Shown here: positions 1 through 8,418 of the stretch, piece after piece | Position numbering within the stretch: position 1 is the first letter of the stretch | How the letters are laid out: every line of letters starts with the position of its first letter | From: Lachnospiraceae bacterium | Lineage (GTDB): Bacteria > Bacillota > Clostridia > Lachnospirales > Lachnospiraceae | Length of the DNA: 64,000 nt | NCBI GenBank assembly: GCA_910575775.1 | Contig: CAJTEY010000020.1 | Span: 1 to 64,000, forward strand | Direction of reading: 5' to 3' | Made by a program: the position numbers and the translations under genes | The notes under the pieces: model-generated | The model's input: only the letters and a program-made list of their open reading frames with translations | Databases searched by the model: none | What the model was told of the DNA's origin: nothing

Positions 1-21
1 TAAAGAATCATATCTGGGGCT

Positions 22-108
22 TGTAGGAAGAGAAAAGAACAGGTATAGTAAAGAAGGTCAATCAGTCTGACCAGATCAAGGGACTATTCTGTCTATCCTA
101 TTCCTACA
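22..108. repeat. Nested inverted repeats at the left edge
   Basis: Three nested dyads are visible. An outer perfect 8-bp pair TGTAGGAA/TTCCTACA lies at 22-29 and 101-108. A middle pair lies at 41-48 and 93-99 with one bulge. An inner hairpin GGTCA/TGACC lies at 56-60 and 68-72. No gene covers this stretch. It could be a structured RNA or a leader belonging to a gene beyond the window. The strand cannot be decided. Confidence 0.4.
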
Positions 109-140
109 ATAAACTTACGCTATCGATCGCTTTACAAGTC

Positions 141-169
141 TTGAAAAAATGGGGATTTTGCTGTATAAT
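141..169 (+). promoter_or_regulatory. SigA-type promoter pointing into a terminator
   Basis: TTGAAA at 141-146 and TATAAT at 164-169 are separated by exactly 17 bases, close to the vegetative consensus. The predicted start, about 176, falls on the first base of the hairpin at 175-213, so the primary transcript would be only about 40 nt unless the terminator is read through. No convincing plus-strand gene follows. Confidence 0.5.
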
Positions 170-222
170 AAAAGAGTAAGGGAGGCACTGCAGCATGCAA
201 TGTTTCCCTTACTTTTTATTCT
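170..222. terminator. Bidirectional Rho-independent terminator after thrC
   Basis: Perfect 9-bp arms AGTAAGGGA (175-183) and TCCCTTACT (205-213) enclose a 21-nt loop. A T-rich tract follows on both strands. It lies 28 bases past the thrC stop on the minus strand and can end thrC transcription. Confidence 0.7.
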
Positions 223-249
223 TTCGTCTATTCTTCTTTTTTATGTTTC

Positions 250-1764
250 TTATGCCTTCCCCTGCTCGATACCGAGGAATTGTTTCACAACCGCTTTCAT
301 CTCCGTCTTATCACAGACATGATCATGCAGAACCGGCGCGGTGCGAATCTCCTCAACGGCTTTCGGCACATCCACATTGCCGATTTTAGACAGCTCATCC
401 ACCAGCTCAAAATCGCCCATGTTGTCATATTTCGGGTCAATGGCAACCATCACGCTTCTCGTGAACTTAAACGGACTTGCCGTGGAAGCAATCACCGTCT
501 TTGTCCCGTCCTGCGTGTCGGACGTATACTTCTTATAGACCGCGCTCGCAACCGCCGTGTGGGTGTCGAGCACATAACCCGTATTCTCATACATGGACTT
601 GATTCTGTCCGCCGTCTCCGTTTCGTCTGCGAAATTACCATAGAAATCAGCCAGCTGCTCTCTCATTTCCGGGGTAATCTGATAGCTGCCCTGTTCTGTC
701 AGACTCTTCATCAACTGCGCATTCTTTTCCGGGTCGCCGCCGGCGATACGGTAGATCAGTCTCTCTAAATTGCTGGAAATCAGAATGTCCATAGAAGGGG
801 AACTGGTCAGTTTAAACTCCCGGTTCCTGTCGTAATCTCCCGTCTGGAAGAAATCGTAAAGCACTTTATTTTCATTGGAGGCGCAGATCAGTTTACGGAT
901 CGGCACACCCATATGTTTTGCGTAAAAAGCAGCCAGAATGTTACCAAAATTACCTGTGGGAACCACCACATTGATCTGTTCTCCATCCTGAATCTTTTCT
1001 TCTTTTAAAAGCTGGGCATAAGCATACACATAATAGACCACCTGGGGCACCAGCCGGCCGATATTGATGGAATTGGCTGAGGAAAACTGTAAGCCGTGGC
1101 CAGCCATCTCTTCTGCCAACTCCTTATCGTTAAAAAGCATTTTCACGCCTGTCTGGGCATCGTCAAAATTACCGTGGATGCCGACCACATAGGTGTTATC
1201 CCCCTTCTGCGTCACCATCTGCTTCTCCTGGATCGGACTGACACCGTTCTTCGGGTAAAACACAATGATCTTCGTCCCCGGCACACCTGCAAAACCCGCC
1301 AGAGCCGCCTTTCCCGTATCGCCGGAGGTAGCAGTCAGAATCACAATCTCATTTTCCACATGATTCTTCTTCGCGGAAGTCGTCATCAGATGGGGCAGAA
1401 TCGACAGCGCCATATCCTTAAAAGCGATGGTCGCTCCGTGGAACAATTCCAGATAATAGGTGCCCTCCGCCTCCACAAGCGGCGCAATCACTTCCGTGTC
1501 AAATTTAGCATCGTAAGCACGCGCGATACAAGACTTCAGCTCTTCCTCCGTAAAATCCGTCAGAAACAGCTTCATCACCTCATAAGCCGTCTCCTGGTAG
1601 CTTTTATCCGCAAGCTCCTTCATGGTGCAGGAAAGCGCCGGGATGTGGTCTGGCACATACAGCCCCCCGTCCTCCGACAAACCTTTTAAAATAGCCTGGG
1701 ACGCCGTAATCTTTTCCCTGCCGTCTCTGGTGCTGCTATATAATACTTCCATTCTTTTTTCCAT
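250..1764 (-). CDS. thrC: Threonine synthase
   Basis: A 504-residue pyridoxal-phosphate enzyme that converts O-phosphohomoserine to threonine in the cytosol. The N-terminal block DGGLYVPDHIP and the cofactor site HGATIAFKD, whose Lys is near residue 116, are typical of the longer fold-type II threonine synthases. TATSGDTGKAA is the phosphate-binding loop, and GNFGNILAAFYA is also conserved. Length is normal. Two starts are possible: ATG at 1764 and an in-frame ATG four codons later. An AGAAAGG-like Shine-Dalgarno sits very close to the first, so the second cannot be excluded. The gene appears monocistronic, with a terminator just downstream and a dyad-rich spacer upstream. No T-box motif is visible in that spacer. 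Confidence 0.96.
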   Translation of the reverse strand: MEKRMEVLYSSTRDGREKITASQAILKGLSEDGGLYVPDHIPALSCTMKELADKSYQETAYEVMKLFLTDFTEEELKSCIARAYDAKFDTEVIAPLVEAEGTYYLELFHGATIAFKDMALSILPHLMTTSAKKNHVENEIVILTATSGDTGKAALAGFAGVPGTKIIVFYPKNGVSPIQEKQMVTQKGDNTYVVGIHGNFDDAQTGVKMLFNDKELAEEMAGHGLQFSSANSINIGRLVPQVVYYVYAYAQLLKEEKIQDGEQINVVVPTGNFGNILAAFYAKHMGVPIRKLICASNENKVLYDFFQTGDYDRNREFKLTSSPSMDILISSNLERLIYRIAGGDPEKNAQLMKSLTEQGSYQITPEMREQLADFYGNFADETETADRIKSMYENTGYVLDTHTAVASAVYKKYTSDTQDGTKTVIASTASPFKFTRSVMVAIDPKYDNMGDFELVDELSKIGNVDVPKAVEEIRTAPVLHDHVCDKTEMKAVVKQFLGIEQGKA

Positions 1765-1789
1765 ACCTTTCTTCTTTAAGTTTAAGGTA

Positions 1790-1925
1790 CGGTGCTCTGC
1801 TCGAAAAACCTTCGGTTTTCCTCGCTCACGGGCTTCGCCCTATGCATCCATTCGGTTAAACGCTTCGGTGAGCAAGCTCCCCTCCCCGTTTCCCCTCTGT
1901 CTGCGCACCGCTCATTGCCAACTTG
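1790..1925. repeat. Dyad-rich intergenic spacer upstream of thrC
   Basis: This spacer contains several short hairpins, including AAAACC-TTCG-GGTTTT and GGGC-TTC-GCCC, and a GCTCAC/GTGAGC pair near 1839 and 1871. Its words (GAGCGGTGCGCAG, GAGCTTGCTC) resemble those of the spacer between glyS and alaS. It is probably a low-complexity palindromic intergenic module rather than a known riboswitch. No T-box or other known riboswitch consensus was seen. Confidence 0.35.
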
Positions 1926-1961
1926 AATAGTATCACACTTTCAAGGTCTGCGCAACAATCC

Positions 1962-2582
1962 TTACTGGAAGAATTCATGGTGTCCGTAGGAAAAAAGTCT
2001 GGTCAGTTTTCTGTCGAACCATTTGAGTTTGTCGGAATCTGCCTTTTCGCGGGCACAGAAATACAACGCTCCCTGAGAAATGTCTTCTCCGTACAGGGCG
2101 CGCTCTACCGCTGCAACCGTGTCTTCACTGACACGGACATTCTGGTATCTGCCGTCCACGGTTGGTGAAAACTGGGCGATCCCCTGCTCCTTCTGCATGA
2201 CCACCTGATACACCGTATCCGGGAACAATTCGCTGTTCACTCTGTTTAAGACCACATTGGCCACCAGAAGCTTACCATCCTGATCCTCTCCGCCTGCCTC
2301 CGCCTCCACTATCCGAAGAAGCGCTTCATAGTCCTTGTCCGACAACTGATACTTCTTCGTCTGTTCCAATACCTCGTAATCCACCACTCTCTGTCCCGAA
2401 GATACGCTCTCAAGCATCTCTACAAAGCTTTGCTTATCCTCCTCCATCGATGTGTCCAGATATTCCATACGGAAAGCAGGCTTGGCCGATATCCGGTCAA
2501 TTTTCAGCTCCCTGACGCAGAGCCATGATGATAGAATGGTCATCCCCGCCAAAAAGAAGCATGTAATATATTTCCTGTACAT
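1962..2582 (-). CDS. SleB/CwlJ-type cell wall hydrolase
   Basis: A 206-residue secreted or membrane-anchored hydrolase of the Hydrolase_2 family, which contains spore-cortex lytic enzymes and vegetative relatives. An N-terminal hydrophobic segment covers about residues 5-22. The conserved core is LLRIVEAEAGGEDQDGKLLV, with the catalytic-type Glu in the EAEA motif, followed by VANVVLNRV, the FSPTVDGRY region and a C-terminal ALYFC segment. The frame opens earlier, but the ATG at 2582 has a GGAGG seven bases upstream and gives a proper signal segment, so it is preferred. It is likely expressed alone. Without spore-gene context I cannot say whether it acts in germination or in growth. Confidence 0.85.
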   Translation of the reverse strand: MYRKYITCFFLAGMTILSSWLCVRELKIDRISAKPAFRMEYLDTSMEEDKQSFVEMLESVSSGQRVVDYEVLEQTKKYQLSDKDYEALLRIVEAEAGGEDQDGKLLVANVVLNRVNSELFPDTVYQVVMQKEQGIAQFSPTVDGRYQNVRVSEDTVAAVERALYGEDISQGALYFCAREKADSDKLKWFDRKLTRLFSYGHHEFFQ

Positions 2583-2732
2583 CTCTTCCTCCATAGTCAA
2601 AGCAGTTTGCTGTCTGAAACACTGTGACTCCATTTGGCTGCTATCATATTCTATGCAGAAAACAGGAAAAATATTTCTGAATTTGTTTTTTTTCTCAAAA
2701 ATGGTACAATTACTTAAAAGGAGGCGCGACTC

Positions 2733-3530
2733 ATGAATCAGCCATTACAGGGCGTATATGCTGCAAAAAAGAAGGACGGAAGCCAATACTATCGCGCTTC
2801 CTTAACTTATCGCAATAAACATATCAGCCTCGGCAGCCACAACGATATGAAAAAAGCGCATGAGATCTACTGCATAGGCTCTGCGCTCTTAAATGATTCT
2901 TCCATCCGGCTGGAGGACTATCTCGAAGACTCTCCTCTCGCTTTCGCCAAATGGGTCTGCCTGATTAATTTCCGGGACAACGGGCTTTACTTTTCCTCCC
3001 CCATTTACATCCGTCCCCGGTTCTTTTACTACTATTTTTCTCCTTCTGATTTTTTTATCTTCGATAAAGACGATCTGTTCTACTATTCTTCCCGCAGAAT
3101 TTCCAGACGCGGCGGACATTATTTCGTGGCTGACTACGGGATGCAGATCAATATTATGAGCCGCTACGGCATCAAAAATTACGCTGTGGAAGGCCGCGAC
3201 TACCGCTTCATCAACGGCAACCCAAATGATCTGCGCTATGAAAATATTGAAATTTTCAACCGCTTTCACGGCGTAAGCGCCGTACAGGAAAAGGGCCGCA
3301 CCAGATATCTTGTAAAAATACACATAAAAGGCTATGTAAAAGTGGGTATCTACGATACGGAAACAGAGGCTGCCATCGCCTACAACAAAGCGATCGACCT
3401 GTTAAAAAAAGCCGGCGTAGACAAAGCCTATTCTCCCAATTACATGGAAGGAATTGCTCCCGATGTCTACGCCGGCCTGTATCATTCCATTCAGGTTTCT
3501 TCCCGTCTTCTGGACTACCGCTCCGAATAA
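2733..3530 (+). CDS. AP2-domain protein with HNH-like middle
   Basis: A 265-residue protein on the plus strand with a clear AAAAGGAGG ribosome site. It has an AP2-like segment at about residues 5-50 (GVYAAKKKDGSQYYRASLTY) and a middle section with the HNH-type signature RFINGNPNDLRYENIEIF at about 158-176. A second, clearer AP2 segment is at about 180-227 (GVSAVQEKGRTRYLVKIHIK, then ETEAAIAYNKAIDLL). AP2 plus HNH is the layout of AP2/HNH homing endonucleases. Here the catalytic His pair of HNH is not obvious, so it may be a domesticated DNA-binding protein. Its 3' end overlaps the convergent GH25 gene by 16 bases. The function is unknown; a transcription-factor-like role is inference. Confidence 0.7.
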   Translation: MNQPLQGVYAAKKKDGSQYYRASLTYRNKHISLGSHNDMKKAHEIYCIGSALLNDSSIRLEDYLEDSPLAFAKWVCLINFRDNGLYFSSPIYIRPRFFYYYFSPSDFFIFDKDDLFYYSSRRISRRGGHYFVADYGMQINIMSRYGIKNYAVEGRDYRFINGNPNDLRYENIEIFNRFHGVSAVQEKGRTRYLVKIHIKGYVKVGIYDTETEAAIAYNKAIDLLKKAGVDKAYSPNYMEGIAPDVYAGLYHSIQVSSRLLDYRSE

Positions 3531-4690
3531 CTGACAAAGCAGATATTCAAGTCTGCACCGCCGTCTATGCCGTTTAGCACGCCGTCCGTGTTATACTGCC
3601 ACATGGCATAACGGTAAGGATAATCCGGAATCTCCTCTTCCTGGGAAAGCCATACGTCATAGTCCTGCAGTTTTGTCAGATCCACCTCTTTGAGCAGCCA
3701 CTCCTTATCCCCATAAATCATGGGCACATAGCCTGACGCCCTGACTGCGTCCAGAAAGCTGATCGTAACTGTCGTTTTATCCTCACGGCTAAGCCCTTCG
3801 ATCCTCGACTTGTCATTGGAGACGAAACCCATATTAAAGGCAACCGGGTACTTCACATGGGCTCTGTAAGGCTCCAGATTCTGCACCACAAAATTTGCCT
3901 CCTGAACCGCCTCGTCCTGAGAGACAGCCTGCGAGTAAAAGTAGATTCCCACATCGAGCTGGGCCTCAATCGCCCCCTCAATATTCTCTTTAAAATTCTC
4001 ATCCAGCGTGATCTGCCCGGTAGTATAACCGCGGCTGCCAAGACGGATCATCACATAATCCACCCCGGCCGCTTTCAGACTCGGAAAATAAACCTTCCCC
4101 GTATGTTTGGAAATATCTACCCCAACATAGGAGATTTTTCTGCCGTTCTCCATATACTGCTTCAAACCGGCCTTGTCTTCCATCTTTGTAAAATCAAAAG
4201 TATTCTTCGTCAGATAAGGACTGATTAAAACCCATTCTTCTGTGCCATCCGGGTTCGTAATCAAAGTATGCTTTCCGTCAGTTGCCGGATCATTTTGCGC
4301 TTCCTCTTCCCTCTGCCGCTCTTCTTCCTTTTCACGCTCCGCTTTCTCCGTGTAAGGATTTTTAGACGTCACCGTATCCGCTGCATTCACCGCGTCCCTC
4401 TCCGTTTTCGTCTCTTCCTCCTCCGGGTACATATCCCAGAAATCCAGATCCTCCGCCCGAAGCTTGGGCTTCGCTTCCTCCTCCTGCGCCGCCGCAAGCT
4501 CCTCCTGTTTTATCTCTTCCTCCTTCTGCTCCTGTACCTTCTGCAGATATTCGCTGCCCCCTCGTTTGCTGTCGTTTCCCTTGAATACGGCAAACAGAAC
4601 GATCAGAACAAAAGCAGATACACCAATCACCATATAAACCAGAGAATGGCCTACGCCGCGTCCCGCTTCCTCTTCGCCCGGTAATTTCAT
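3515..4690 (-). CDS. Membrane-anchored GH25-like protein lacking the catalytic pair
   Basis: A 391-residue protein. A short cytosolic N-terminus is followed by one membrane helix (about residues 16-37), then a long charged linker rich in Glu, Lys and Gln (about 45-135), then a glycoside hydrolase family 25 barrel (about 185-388). The barrel keeps the first strand VGVDISKH, the FYSQA strand, and the closing MWQYNTDG...GADLN. GH25 lysozymes carry a DxE catalytic motif on the strand that here reads YPVAFNMGF, with Asn and Gly in those places. I read this as a non-hydrolytic, probably peptidoglycan-binding or scaffold protein facing outward. The start is supported by an AAAGGAA site. The gene is convergent with the AP2 protein. 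Confidence 0.8.
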   Translation of the reverse strand: MKLPGEEEAGRGVGHSLVYMVIGVSAFVLIVLFAVFKGNDSKRGGSEYLQKVQEQKEEEIKQEELAAAQEEEAKPKLRAEDLDFWDMYPEEEETKTERDAVNAADTVTSKNPYTEKAEREKEEERQREEEAQNDPATDGKHTLITNPDGTEEWVLISPYLTKNTFDFTKMEDKAGLKQYMENGRKISYVGVDISKHTGKVYFPSLKAAGVDYVMIRLGSRGYTTGQITLDENFKENIEGAIEAQLDVGIYFYSQAVSQDEAVQEANFVVQNLEPYRAHVKYPVAFNMGFVSNDKSRIEGLSREDKTTVTISFLDAVRASGYVPMIYGDKEWLLKEVDLTKLQDYDVWLSQEEEIPDYPYRYAMWQYNTDGVLNGIDGGADLNICFVSYSER

Positions 4691-4768
4691 ATATTGATCA
4701 TTCCTTTCTCAAACATAGAAACACTACTGTATTTTCGTCCGAAGATATGATACCATGTTATCTGGGAA

Positions 4769-5119
4769 ATGGCAACTTTACAGCAAAAATTGGTATGCAG
4801 GAATTACTGCCCGGAGGTATCTGTCCATGAAAAAATCATTAGTTCCGGCCAGTCCGCCGGCGCGCATTTATCCGCCATTCTCTGTTACAGTAAAAAAATA
4901 CAGAAGGCGTTTGGCATAGACATATCCCCTGTGACCGAATTTATCGGTGTGAGCGCTTCTTACAGCTTTAGCGAAAAACAAACCCTTGCCGTAAGGCTTC
5001 TTCTAAATCAGTTGTTTCCAAAAAACTATGACAGAACACAGGGTGAACCGTGCTCTCCAATGGAAGCGTCTGCGATTCCCATGCTGTTAATCCAAAGCAG
5101 ACACGACGTGCATGCATAA
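4769..5119 (+). pseudogene. Remnant of an alpha/beta-hydrolase (esterase)
   Basis: A 116-residue frame that begins at the nucleophile elbow GQSAGAHLSAIL of the lipase/esterase fold and ends at LLIQSRHDVHA, just at the Asp strand of the catalytic triad. The N-terminal oxyanion-hole part (HGGG region) and the C-terminal His part are missing. A stop codon lies in frame a few codons before the first ATG, and no ribosome site is convincing. The end runs into the start region of apbE. It is most likely a decayed gene truncated on both sides. Confidence 0.6.
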
Positions 5120-5145
5120 AATTTTACGATTGGAAAGCGAAACAC

Positions 5146-6195
5146 ATGAAGCAAATTCATAATATCAAATATTTTCAAACTATTATACTTCCAAGACTCA
5201 TCCTTATCATAACTCTTGCCCTGTCTTGTATCGTATGGACCGGCTGTGCACGAAACACGACGCCCATCTCCCGAACCGATTTCTACTTTGACACGGTCAT
5301 CCAGATTACCCTGTACGACACGGAAGACGAATCGGTTCTGGACGGGTGTTTTGCACTGGCAGAAAAATATGAGAATCTGTTCAGCGCCACGAAAGAAGGC
5401 TCGGATGTGTGGAACATCAACCACGGAAACGGAAAAACCGTCACCGTATCGGAGGAGACGGCTGCCCTTCTTGTGACAGCGGCAGACTGTGCTAACACAA
5501 CAGAGGGCGCTATAGATCCCACCATCCGCCCGGTCAGTGCACTCTGGAATTTCGGCTCTGACAGCGAACCGCATGTGCCGGAAGACGCCGCCATAAAAGA
5601 GGCGCTCTCCCACGTCTCCTACGAAAATATCCGCTTCGGCACTGCTCTCTCAGATGAAACCGGCGAACCCGTCTACCGCACCGTCACCCTGGCTGACCCG
5701 GAAGCCGCCGTCGATCTTGGATTCATCGCAAAGGGATATATTGCAGACAAAATGAAAGAATATCTGCTCTCACAAGGCGTAAAAAGCGCCTGTATCAGTC
5801 TGGGTGGCAATGTGCTTGCCATCGGCGAAAAGCCGGACGGTTCCCCCTTCCGCATCGGCATACAGGAGCCATTCGCCGAATCCGGGAAGTCCCTTGACAC
5901 GGTAGAGATCCGGGATACCTCTGTCGTGACCTCCGGGATTTATGAGCGATGTTTCTATGAAAACGATGTGCTCTATCATCACGTCCTTGACACCGCCACC
6001 GGCTATCCTGTTGAGAACGAGCTGGCCGGAGTGACCATTATATGTCCTTCCTCCGTAAAGGCTGACGCGCTCTCCACCGCCTGTCTCTGTCTCGGACTGG
6101 AAAAAGGGCGGCAGTTTCTTGATGGAGAAAAGGACGTGGCCTATCTTTTGGTTACGAGAGACGGCACACAGTACCGCTCGGTAAATTTCCCTTGA
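5146..6195 (+). CDS. apbE: FAD:protein FMN transferase (ApbE), lipoprotein
   Basis: A 349-residue flavin transferase exported through a lipoprotein signal (hydrophobic stretch about 10-26 ending in WTGC). ApbE attaches FMN through a phosphoester bond to Thr of (S/T)GAT motifs in RnfG, RnfD and related proteins, using FAD and Mg2+. Recognisable parts are FYFDTVIQITLYD, GAIDPTIRPVSALWNFG, VDLGFIAKGYIAD and ISLGGNVLAIG, followed by the metal-site region VVTSGIYERCF and the C-terminal SSVKADALSTAC. The frame is open upstream into the esterase remnant, but the ATG at 5146 starts the signal peptide. Its probable clients are RnfD and RnfG, encoded at 21-22.6 kb of this window. Confidence 0.93.
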   Translation: MKQIHNIKYFQTIILPRLILIITLALSCIVWTGCARNTTPISRTDFYFDTVIQITLYDTEDESVLDGCFALAEKYENLFSATKEGSDVWNINHGNGKTVTVSEETAALLVTAADCANTTEGAIDPTIRPVSALWNFGSDSEPHVPEDAAIKEALSHVSYENIRFGTALSDETGEPVYRTVTLADPEAAVDLGFIAKGYIADKMKEYLLSQGVKSACISLGGNVLAIGEKPDGSPFRIGIQEPFAESGKSLDTVEIRDTSVVTSGIYERCFYENDVLYHHVLDTATGYPVENELAGVTIICPSSVKADALSTACLCLGLEKGRQFLDGEKDVAYLLVTRDGTQYRSVNFP

Positions 6196-6272
6196 ACCGG
6201 CTGCACTTGCTCTTCGCAGCATACTGCGGCTGAATGCAGGACAAATGATAGCCAGACATTCATGCCGACCCG

Positions 6273-7523
6273 TCACCTCCGCATCCGCCTCGACCACCCT
6301 CTCACAGCAGGCGGCAGACACAGAACCCCGATCACAAGCGGCACCCAGATCAACAGATAGGGCGACCAGATATACTGTCCAAATATCCGAAATGTATTTG
6401 TCCGGAAAATATCTGCGCCGCTTCCCACCAAAGGCAGCAGATCAAACGCCTTTTCTAACAGGAAAGGCACACGGTTTCTGAGAGCCATCGGCACATATAC
6501 CATCGAAAGACTGAGAAGCAGCGCCAGCACATGATTCTTACAGCGCGCTGAGAACAGCATCGAAACGCCCGCAAAGCCCCATGCACCGAGCAGGGTGAAC
6601 ACATACTCGTAAATTTCCGCCTGCAGCACATTCATGGGCGCGATTGCAATCATTTTAACCGTCTGTATGGGCATATCCCACCCTTCCGTCCCCAGAAAAA
6701 CAAGCTGTGAACCGATCATCCCCGCAGCTGTCAGCGCAAATAATTCCAACGTAAACGAAAGCCCTGTGAACACCTTTGCACATGCAAGTTTTCGCCATCC
6801 GTTTTTTGTCGTCAAAACGAGCGGGCTTGTATTGTCATGCCACTCTCCGGCAAACAGGGACGAAAGGACGATTGCCAGAAACAACGCTATCACGCTTTCC
6901 AGACCAGATACCGTATTTCCCAGAATATTCGACCACCCTTCCACCCATTTCCATGAAAAAGGCGTCTTCACCTTTTCGTTGATACGCAGTAAATAGTCCC
7001 GCTCCGCCTCTGTCTGTCCGCTGATATCGAGAAATGTCTCTATCGCCTGCTCCCTCCTTTCATAAATCCCCGTAAGTTTTTCCGGCTCCACATAGCAGCT
7101 CATAATCATAACGGCAAACATGTCCGGTTTCTCCAATTCCGGATAAAGTGTCTTAAGCATACTGTTTACCGTCTCCCATCCCGTGTTCTGGTATTGTTTC
7201 AGTATTTCCTTATTTTTACCCCCCTGTTTACTTTCTTCTTCCACCACCGCCTCATTGAGCCGCTGATAATCCCTGACCCATTCCTGCAGTGTCTCGTCTG
7301 TCAGTTCCCCGTATTTATGAAAATAAGTCTGACAGTCCTTTATATTCTCATACCCGTCAAAATATCTGCTGCCCGTCCCATAATCTTTTCTGCTTCCGAA
7401 AGTGAGCCACTGATAGACCAGAACGCTCCCTAATATCACGCAGTAAAAAAAACATAACAGGACACAGACCCGGGTGCTGTTTTTCCGCCATAGTTTTTTA
7501 TGTTCCAGTTTGAATAATTCCAT
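6273..7523 (-). CDS. ABC transporter permease
   Basis: A 416-residue membrane protein of the ABC-2 permease type. It has a hydrophobic helix near the N-terminus (about 19-40), a large extracytoplasmic or loop region up to about 210, and then about five more hydrophobic segments to the C-terminus. The cargo is unknown. ATG at 7523 has GGGAGG eight bases upstream. It is the last gene of a four-gene minus-strand set (ECF sigma factor, membrane protein, ATPase, permease), 25 bases after the ATPase stop. Similar single-ATPase/large-permease pairs include bacitracin and lantibiotic self-protection exporters. That comparison is by architecture only. Confidence 0.8.
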   Translation of the reverse strand: MELFKLEHKKLWRKNSTRVCVLLCFFYCVILGSVLVYQWLTFGSRKDYGTGSRYFDGYENIKDCQTYFHKYGELTDETLQEWVRDYQRLNEAVVEEESKQGGKNKEILKQYQNTGWETVNSMLKTLYPELEKPDMFAVMIMSCYVEPEKLTGIYERREQAIETFLDISGQTEAERDYLLRINEKVKTPFSWKWVEGWSNILGNTVSGLESVIALFLAIVLSSLFAGEWHDNTSPLVLTTKNGWRKLACAKVFTGLSFTLELFALTAAGMIGSQLVFLGTEGWDMPIQTVKMIAIAPMNVLQAEIYEYVFTLLGAWGFAGVSMLFSARCKNHVLALLLSLSMVYVPMALRNRVPFLLEKAFDLLPLVGSGADIFRTNTFRIFGQYIWSPYLLIWVPLVIGVLCLPPAVRGWSRRMRR

Positions 7524-7548
7524 TCCCAATTCCTCCCAGTTTGTCTTT

Positions 7549-8418
7549 CTATTTCGGATATTCACGCATAGAATACAGGTACAAATCCTCCAGCCCTGCC
7601 TCACAATGTGCCGCCCCCTCTGCCGGCTTAACATCTGACAGTATACGCAGCACCACCTGTTCCCCCTCATGCCGCAGATTGGCGACCGCCGCCTTCTCCT
7701 GCCAGATTTTTGCTTCTGACGGGGATACAGTCAGTTCCCACACCTTCCCTGCCGCCTTTTTCGTCAATTCCGAAACCGTCCCCTGTATCAGCACCTTTCC
7801 CTTTTTCATCAGCAGCACTTCGTCTGCAATGGCTTCAATATCCGACACGATATGAGTGGAGAGAAGGACGATTCTGTCCCCTGCATAGTCGGAGATCAGA
7901 TTGCGAAAACGCACCCTTTCTTTTGGGTCTAACCCCGCCGTCGGCTCATCCAGAATCAACAGCTTCGGATCATTTAAAAGCGCCTGCGCGATCCCCACAC
8001 GCTGTTTCATGCCTCCCGAAAAAGTTTTCATTCTCTTTCCCTTCACATCGCTCAAGTCAACGATCTCCAGAAGTTCCTTTACGCGTTTCTTTGCCACATC
8101 CCTTGGAATGCCTTTGAGTGCGGCCATATACCGCAGAAACTCCTCCGCCTTATAATTCGGATAATACCCAAATTCCTGCGGCAGATATCCAAGCACATCC
8201 CTGTAATCAGCGCCCATAGACGTAATCTCCCTGCCATCCAGAAACACTTCTCCCGAGGTGGATTCTAAAATGGCGCACAGCATACGCATAAACGTTGTCT
8301 TTCCCGCTCCATTTTCACCAAGCAGACCATATACACCCGGGGTTAAAACCGTGCTGACACAATCCACCGCTATTTTCCTTCCGTAATGCTTCGTCAGACG
8401 GTCAACCGATAATTCCAT
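7549..8418 (-). CDS. ABC transporter ATP-binding protein
   Basis: A 289-residue ATPase with Walker A GENGAGKTT (about 34-42), Q-loop GYLPQEFGYYP, signature FSGGMKQRVGIAQ, Walker B LLILDEPTAGLD and switch His in LLSTHIVSD. The C-terminal 70 residues form the variable region common to BcrA/CcmA-like exporter ATPases. It overlaps the start of the upstream membrane-protein gene by 17 bases, suggesting coupled translation, and it precedes the permease gene. It should energise export by the adjacent permease. The substrate is not indicated by the sequence. Confidence 0.92.
   Translation of the reverse strand: MELSVDRLTKHYGRKIAVDCVSTVLTPGVYGLLGENGAGKTTFMRMLCAILESTSGEVFLDGREITSMGADYRDVLGYLPQEFGYYPNYKAEEFLRYMAALKGIPRDVAKKRVKELLEIVDLSDVKGKRMKTFSGGMKQRVGIAQALLNDPKLLILDEPTAGLDPKERVRFRNLISDYAGDRIVLLSTHIVSDIEAIADEVLLMKKGKVLIQGTVSELTKKAAGKVWELTVSPSEAKIWQEKAAVANLRHEGEQVVLRILSDVKPAEGAAHCEAGLEDLYLYSMREYPK

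Noticed and set aside
195-389. Plus-strand 64-codon frame after the promoter at 141-169
   Set aside because: No ribosome site, begins inside the terminator loop and is antisense to thrC.
1765-1961. Riboswitch or T-box upstream of thrC
   Set aside because: No conserved motif seen; only hairpin-rich low-complexity spacer.
4268-4684. Arg/Leu-rich plus-strand frame
   Set aside because: Opposite the Glu/Lys-rich linker of the GH25 protein; composition is explained by reverse complement of GAA/GAG codons.
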